From Cytophagales bacterium (GTDB lineage: Bacteria; Bacteroidota; Bacteroidia; Cytophagales; Cytophagaceae), in NCBI GenBank assembly GCA_025360235.1, contig JANYCO010000649.1:1-9762 (forward strand): a stretch of DNA of 9,762 nt. The letters are read 5' to 3'. The notes beneath the pieces are model-generated. The model was not told the DNA's origin. It saw nothing but the letters and a program-made list of their open reading frames with translations, and searched no databases. The position numbers and the translations under genes are program-made. This document shows positions 7,975 to 9,762 of the stretch, piece after piece. Positions within the stretch are counted from its first letter, which is position 1. Each line of letters begins with the position of its first letter.

Positions 7975-8787
7975 TTAGTTCTTCATTGCAGTTAGCATGT
8001 TACCATAAACATTGTTCAAAGTAGAAAGGTTTTTAGATAATTTACCTACTTCTTCTCTCAATACTTGAGTGTCTTTGCTTGCTTCAGACATGCTGTCCAT
8101 AGCAGAAGAAAGATTCGCGTAGAACTTGTTCATTGCTTTCAAGTGATTGTTAGCATCCTGAAGTTCCATTTCGTACACTGCGTTAAGTGCACCAAGGTTT
8201 TTAGTGATATTTTGAACTTGGTGATGATATTCTTTTGCATCCTGACTAGCATTAGCCATTTCTGACATTGCATCAACAGTTTTAGCATAAGATTTATTCA
8301 TCTCCACTATAGATTTAGAAGCACTTTTAACATTTTCTGCATACTCGCTAGAAGCAGCTGCTGAATTTGTTAAATCACCTAAATTGTGAACAGATTCTGT
8401 AAGGTGAGTTAAACCAGAACCAAGTCTTGACACTAAATCCTGATTAATGTTAGCGTCGTGCATCATTTTATCTAATGATTTGGTAAGTCCTTCACCCGTT
8501 GGGTTTTCTTCAGTACCATCACCATGCTCATCAGCTGCTAATTGTGGGTGAACAAAAGTCCAGTCTGGATCTTGGGGAGGAGCCATAAAAGCAGACGCCA
8601 AGAAAATCAATGCCTCTGTTCCAAGACCTACAACAAGCATAGGACCAGCAAAAGGCCAGTGCATAATTTTAAATAAAGCTCCAACGATTACTACGGCAGC
8701 ACCAATACCGTAAATTTTTGGCATAATTGTGATTTCAAATGCATCTAATCCCTTTGGAACGTGTCTTTTTCTATAGTGAATGGCCAT
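7975..8787 (-). CDS. gldL: Type IX secretion / gliding motor protein GldL, long form with duplicated tail
   Basis: GldL (PorL) forms the inner-membrane stator-like ring around the GldM helices and couples proton flow to rotation. Two membrane helices lie at about 24-42 and 46-68. Tyr26, Lys40, His43 and Glu58 align with Tyr13, Lys27, His30 and Glu49 of F. johnsoniae GldL, which mutational and structural work links to proton coupling; that numbering is from memory. After the second helix comes an acidic linker (about 71-100) and a long helical cytoplasmic tail. The protein has 270 residues against about 215 in F. johnsoniae. The excess is a 13-residue basic N-terminal extension plus roughly one extra tail unit: residues 161-214 and 217-270 are an ungapped repeat with 21 of 54 identical positions. 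The ATG at 8787 gives the full reading frame; Met22 is an internal alternative that would leave very little before the first helix. The gap from gldK is 63 bases and to gldM 50. Confidence 0.96.
   Translation of the reverse strand: MAIHYRKRHVPKGLDAFEITIMPKIYGIGAAVVIVGALFKIMHWPFAGPMLVVGLGTEALIFLASAFMAPPQDPDWTFVHPQLAADEHGDGTEENPTGEGLTKSLDKMMHDANINQDLVSRLGSGLTHLTESVHNLGDLTNSAAASSEYAENVKSASKSIVEMNKSYAKTVDAMSEMANASQDAKEYHHQVQNITKNLGALNAVYEMELQDANNHLKAMNKFYANLSSAMDSMSEASKDTQVLREEVGKLSKNLSTLNNVYGNMLTAMKN
7978..8307 (-). repeat. Protein-level tandem duplication in the GldL tail (56-residue period)
   Basis: GldL residues 161-214 (8307-8146) and 217-270 (8139-7978) align without gaps, with 21 identical residues of 54. 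Both carry MNKxYA near the start, AM then xxM, and KNLxxLNxVY near the end. A degenerate partial earlier unit is suggested by NLGDLTN at 135-141, which resembles NLGALNA at 197-203 and NLSTLNN at 253-259. The repeat is visible in protein sequence; I did not find comparable DNA identity, so it looks old. Confidence 0.75.
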
Positions 8788-8831
8788 TTTTAATAAAGTT
8801 TAAGTGTTTAACAATTGTTTTATAAGTGTTT

Positions 8832-8845
8832 ATTTTAATTAAAAT
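8832..8845. repeat. AT palindrome between gldK and gldL
   Basis: ATTTTAATTAAAAT is a perfect 14-base palindrome, 5 bases past the gldK stop codon on the coding strand. It contains no G or C, so as RNA it would be a weak hairpin. It could be a protein-binding site or simply AT-rich spacer. Confidence 0.35.
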
Positions 8846-8850
8846 TATGA

Positions 8851-9762
8851 TTAAAATTCATATCCCGAAGATCTACCTAAGTAAGTCATTACATTTCTGA
8901 ATCCAATATAAGATTTTGTTGTATCCTGATACTCGAAAGTTCTTGTACCTGTTTCAAGATAATAAGCTATATCTTTCCATGAACCACCTCTGATAATTTT
9001 TCTTGGTTCATCATCATTATAATAAGTTGGGTTGAGATCCCATACTACCGGTACTGCCGCATCATAATGTGCATCTTCGCACCATTCAGCTACGTTACCT
9101 GCCATATCATAAAGGCCATAATCGTTAGAGAAATAAGAAGCTACCGCTGAGGTATACATGAATCCATCATCATAGTAGTTACCTCTACCTGGTTTAAAGT
9201 TGGCTAACATACATCCTTTTGAGTTACGGATGTAAGGGTTACCCCAAGGATATTTAGCCATATCTCTACCACCTCTTGCTGCGTATTCCCACTCAGCCTC
9301 TGAAGGTAGTCTGAATCTTGGCATTTGCCACAGACCCTGAGTTGCTCTGAAGTTATTCATGTGTTTGGTTCTCCATTCAGAGAAGTATCTTACAGCAAAC
9401 CAGTTGATACCCACTACTGGATATTCATCAAAAGCTGGGTGTGCGTAGTAATACTCCATCATTGGATCTCCCATGTGGTGGGCGAAGTCCCTTACCCAAA
9501 CACCTGTATCCGGATAAAGTTTTTGCATGATATAATCAAAAGTCAGTACATCTACTGAATCTTTTAGCATTACATCTACAAATTGTCTGTATTCATTATT
9601 AGTGATCTCGGTTTCGTCCATATAGAAACCGCCAATCGTAACCTGTCTGTTTAGGTTATTTTGAGTCGCAGGCACGTCTTGATCTGCCTGACCCATGTGA
9701 AATGTTCCTGATGGACAAACCACCATTCCGTATGGCACTGTTTGAACCCAACCCTCACGACC
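8851..9762 (-). CDS. gldK: Type IX secretion / gliding lipoprotein GldK, 5' end cut by window edge
   Basis: GldK (PorK) is an outer-membrane lipoprotein that forms the large periplasmic ring of the type IX secretion system with GldN and is the contact point for the GldLM motor. The frame is open to the right edge, giving 303 C-terminal residues; the N-terminal part with the expected lipoprotein signal peptide and lipobox cysteine lies outside. A GTG at 9738 is not the start, because the frame continues upstream through GREGWVQT, which is conserved-type GldK sequence. The visible part is a formylglycine-generating-enzyme/sulfatase-modifying fold: PSGTFHMG, DETEITNNEYRQF, YPVVGINWFAVRYFSEWR, FRLPSEAEWEYAARGG, YPWGN, GLYDMAGNVAEWCED, IIRGGSWKD and YIGFRNV, in that order. 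The catalytic cysteine pair expected after RGGSW is absent, so it is a structural pseudoenzyme. GldJ shares this fold, but the order with gldLMN directly downstream favours GldK. Confidence 0.94.
   Translation of the reverse strand, partial: GREGWVQTVPYGMVVCPSGTFHMGQADQDVPATQNNLNRQVTIGGFYMDETEITNNEYRQFVDVMLKDSVDVLTFDYIMQKLYPDTGVWVRDFAHHMGDPMMEYYYAHPAFDEYPVVGINWFAVRYFSEWRTKHMNNFRATQGLWQMPRFRLPSEAEWEYAARGGRDMAKYPWGNPYIRNSKGCMLANFKPGRGNYYDDGFMYTSAVASYFSNDYGLYDMAGNVAEWCEDAHYDAAVPVVWDLNPTYYNDDEPRKIIRGGSWKDIAYYLETGTRTFEYQDTTKSYIGFRNVMTYLGRSSGYEF

Noticed and set aside
7611..8024. 137-residue plus-strand reading frame opposite gldM and gldL
   Set aside because: It overlaps the conserved start of gldM and the end of gldL on the other strand. 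Its Leu/Ser/Phe-rich translation is typical of antisense shadow frames, with no family motif.
9736..9738. GTG as the start codon of gldK
   Set aside because: The frame stays open upstream to the window edge and encodes GREGWVQT, which fits GldK. The GTG is an internal valine codon, and the gene is truncated by the window.
8851..9762. Annotation as an active formylglycine-generating enzyme
   Set aside because: The catalytic cysteines after RGGSW are missing and the gene sits directly upstream of gldLMN, so GldK is the better call.
1..9762. Mobile element, CRISPR array, toxin-antitoxin pair, defence island or structured RNA gene
   Set aside because: Nearly all of the window is accounted for by seven conserved housekeeping or type IX secretion genes. 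I saw no transposase, regular spaced repeat array, tRNA cloverleaf or compositional break.

Overview
This window is chromosomal core sequence from a Bacteroidota (Bacteroidetes) bacterium, most likely a gliding or otherwise type IX secretion-competent member of the Cytophagales. The evidence is a contiguous gldK-gldL-gldM-gldN cluster (the type IX secretion and gliding motor core), low G+C, AT-rich intergenic spacers, start codons without clear Shine-Dalgarno sequences, and a TAnnTTTG-type -7 promoter element before one gene. The order-level placement is an inference from overall protein character, not a database match.

Layout, left to right. (1) Positions 1-962, minus strand: class II fructose-bisphosphate aldolase, running off the left edge so that its C-terminus is missing. 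(2) 963-1196: a divergent AT-rich intergenic region with one candidate Bacteroidota promoter facing each way. (3) 1197-3503, plus strand: a bifunctional class A penicillin-binding protein (PBP1A type) with intact glycosyltransferase and transpeptidase motifs. (4) 3592-5373, plus strand: UvrC, the nucleotide excision repair endonuclease, with GIY-YIG, four-cysteine, UVR, RNase H-like and helix-hairpin-helix regions. (5) 5368-5408: a perfect 19-bp inverted repeat that looks like a bidirectional terminator between convergent uvrC and the gld operon. (6) 5430-9762, minus strand, transcribed right to left: gldK (5' end off the right edge), gldL, gldM, gldN, with gaps of 63, 50 and 29 bases.

The four gld genes act together. 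GldL and GldM form the proton-powered inner-membrane rotary motor. GldM reaches across the periplasm to the GldK-GldN ring under the outer membrane and drives type IX secretion and, in gliders, adhesin movement. The aldolase, PBP1A and UvrC are housekeeping neighbours with no evident functional link to it.

I see no mobile element, CRISPR array, tRNA, rRNA or clearly novel system. No gene-free stretch exceeds 300 bases. The most distinctive points are an ungapped 56-residue internal duplication in the GldL cytoplasmic tail, the very long terminator hairpin that includes the uvrC stop codon, and a promoter element so close to the PBP1A start that a downstream ATG may be the true start.
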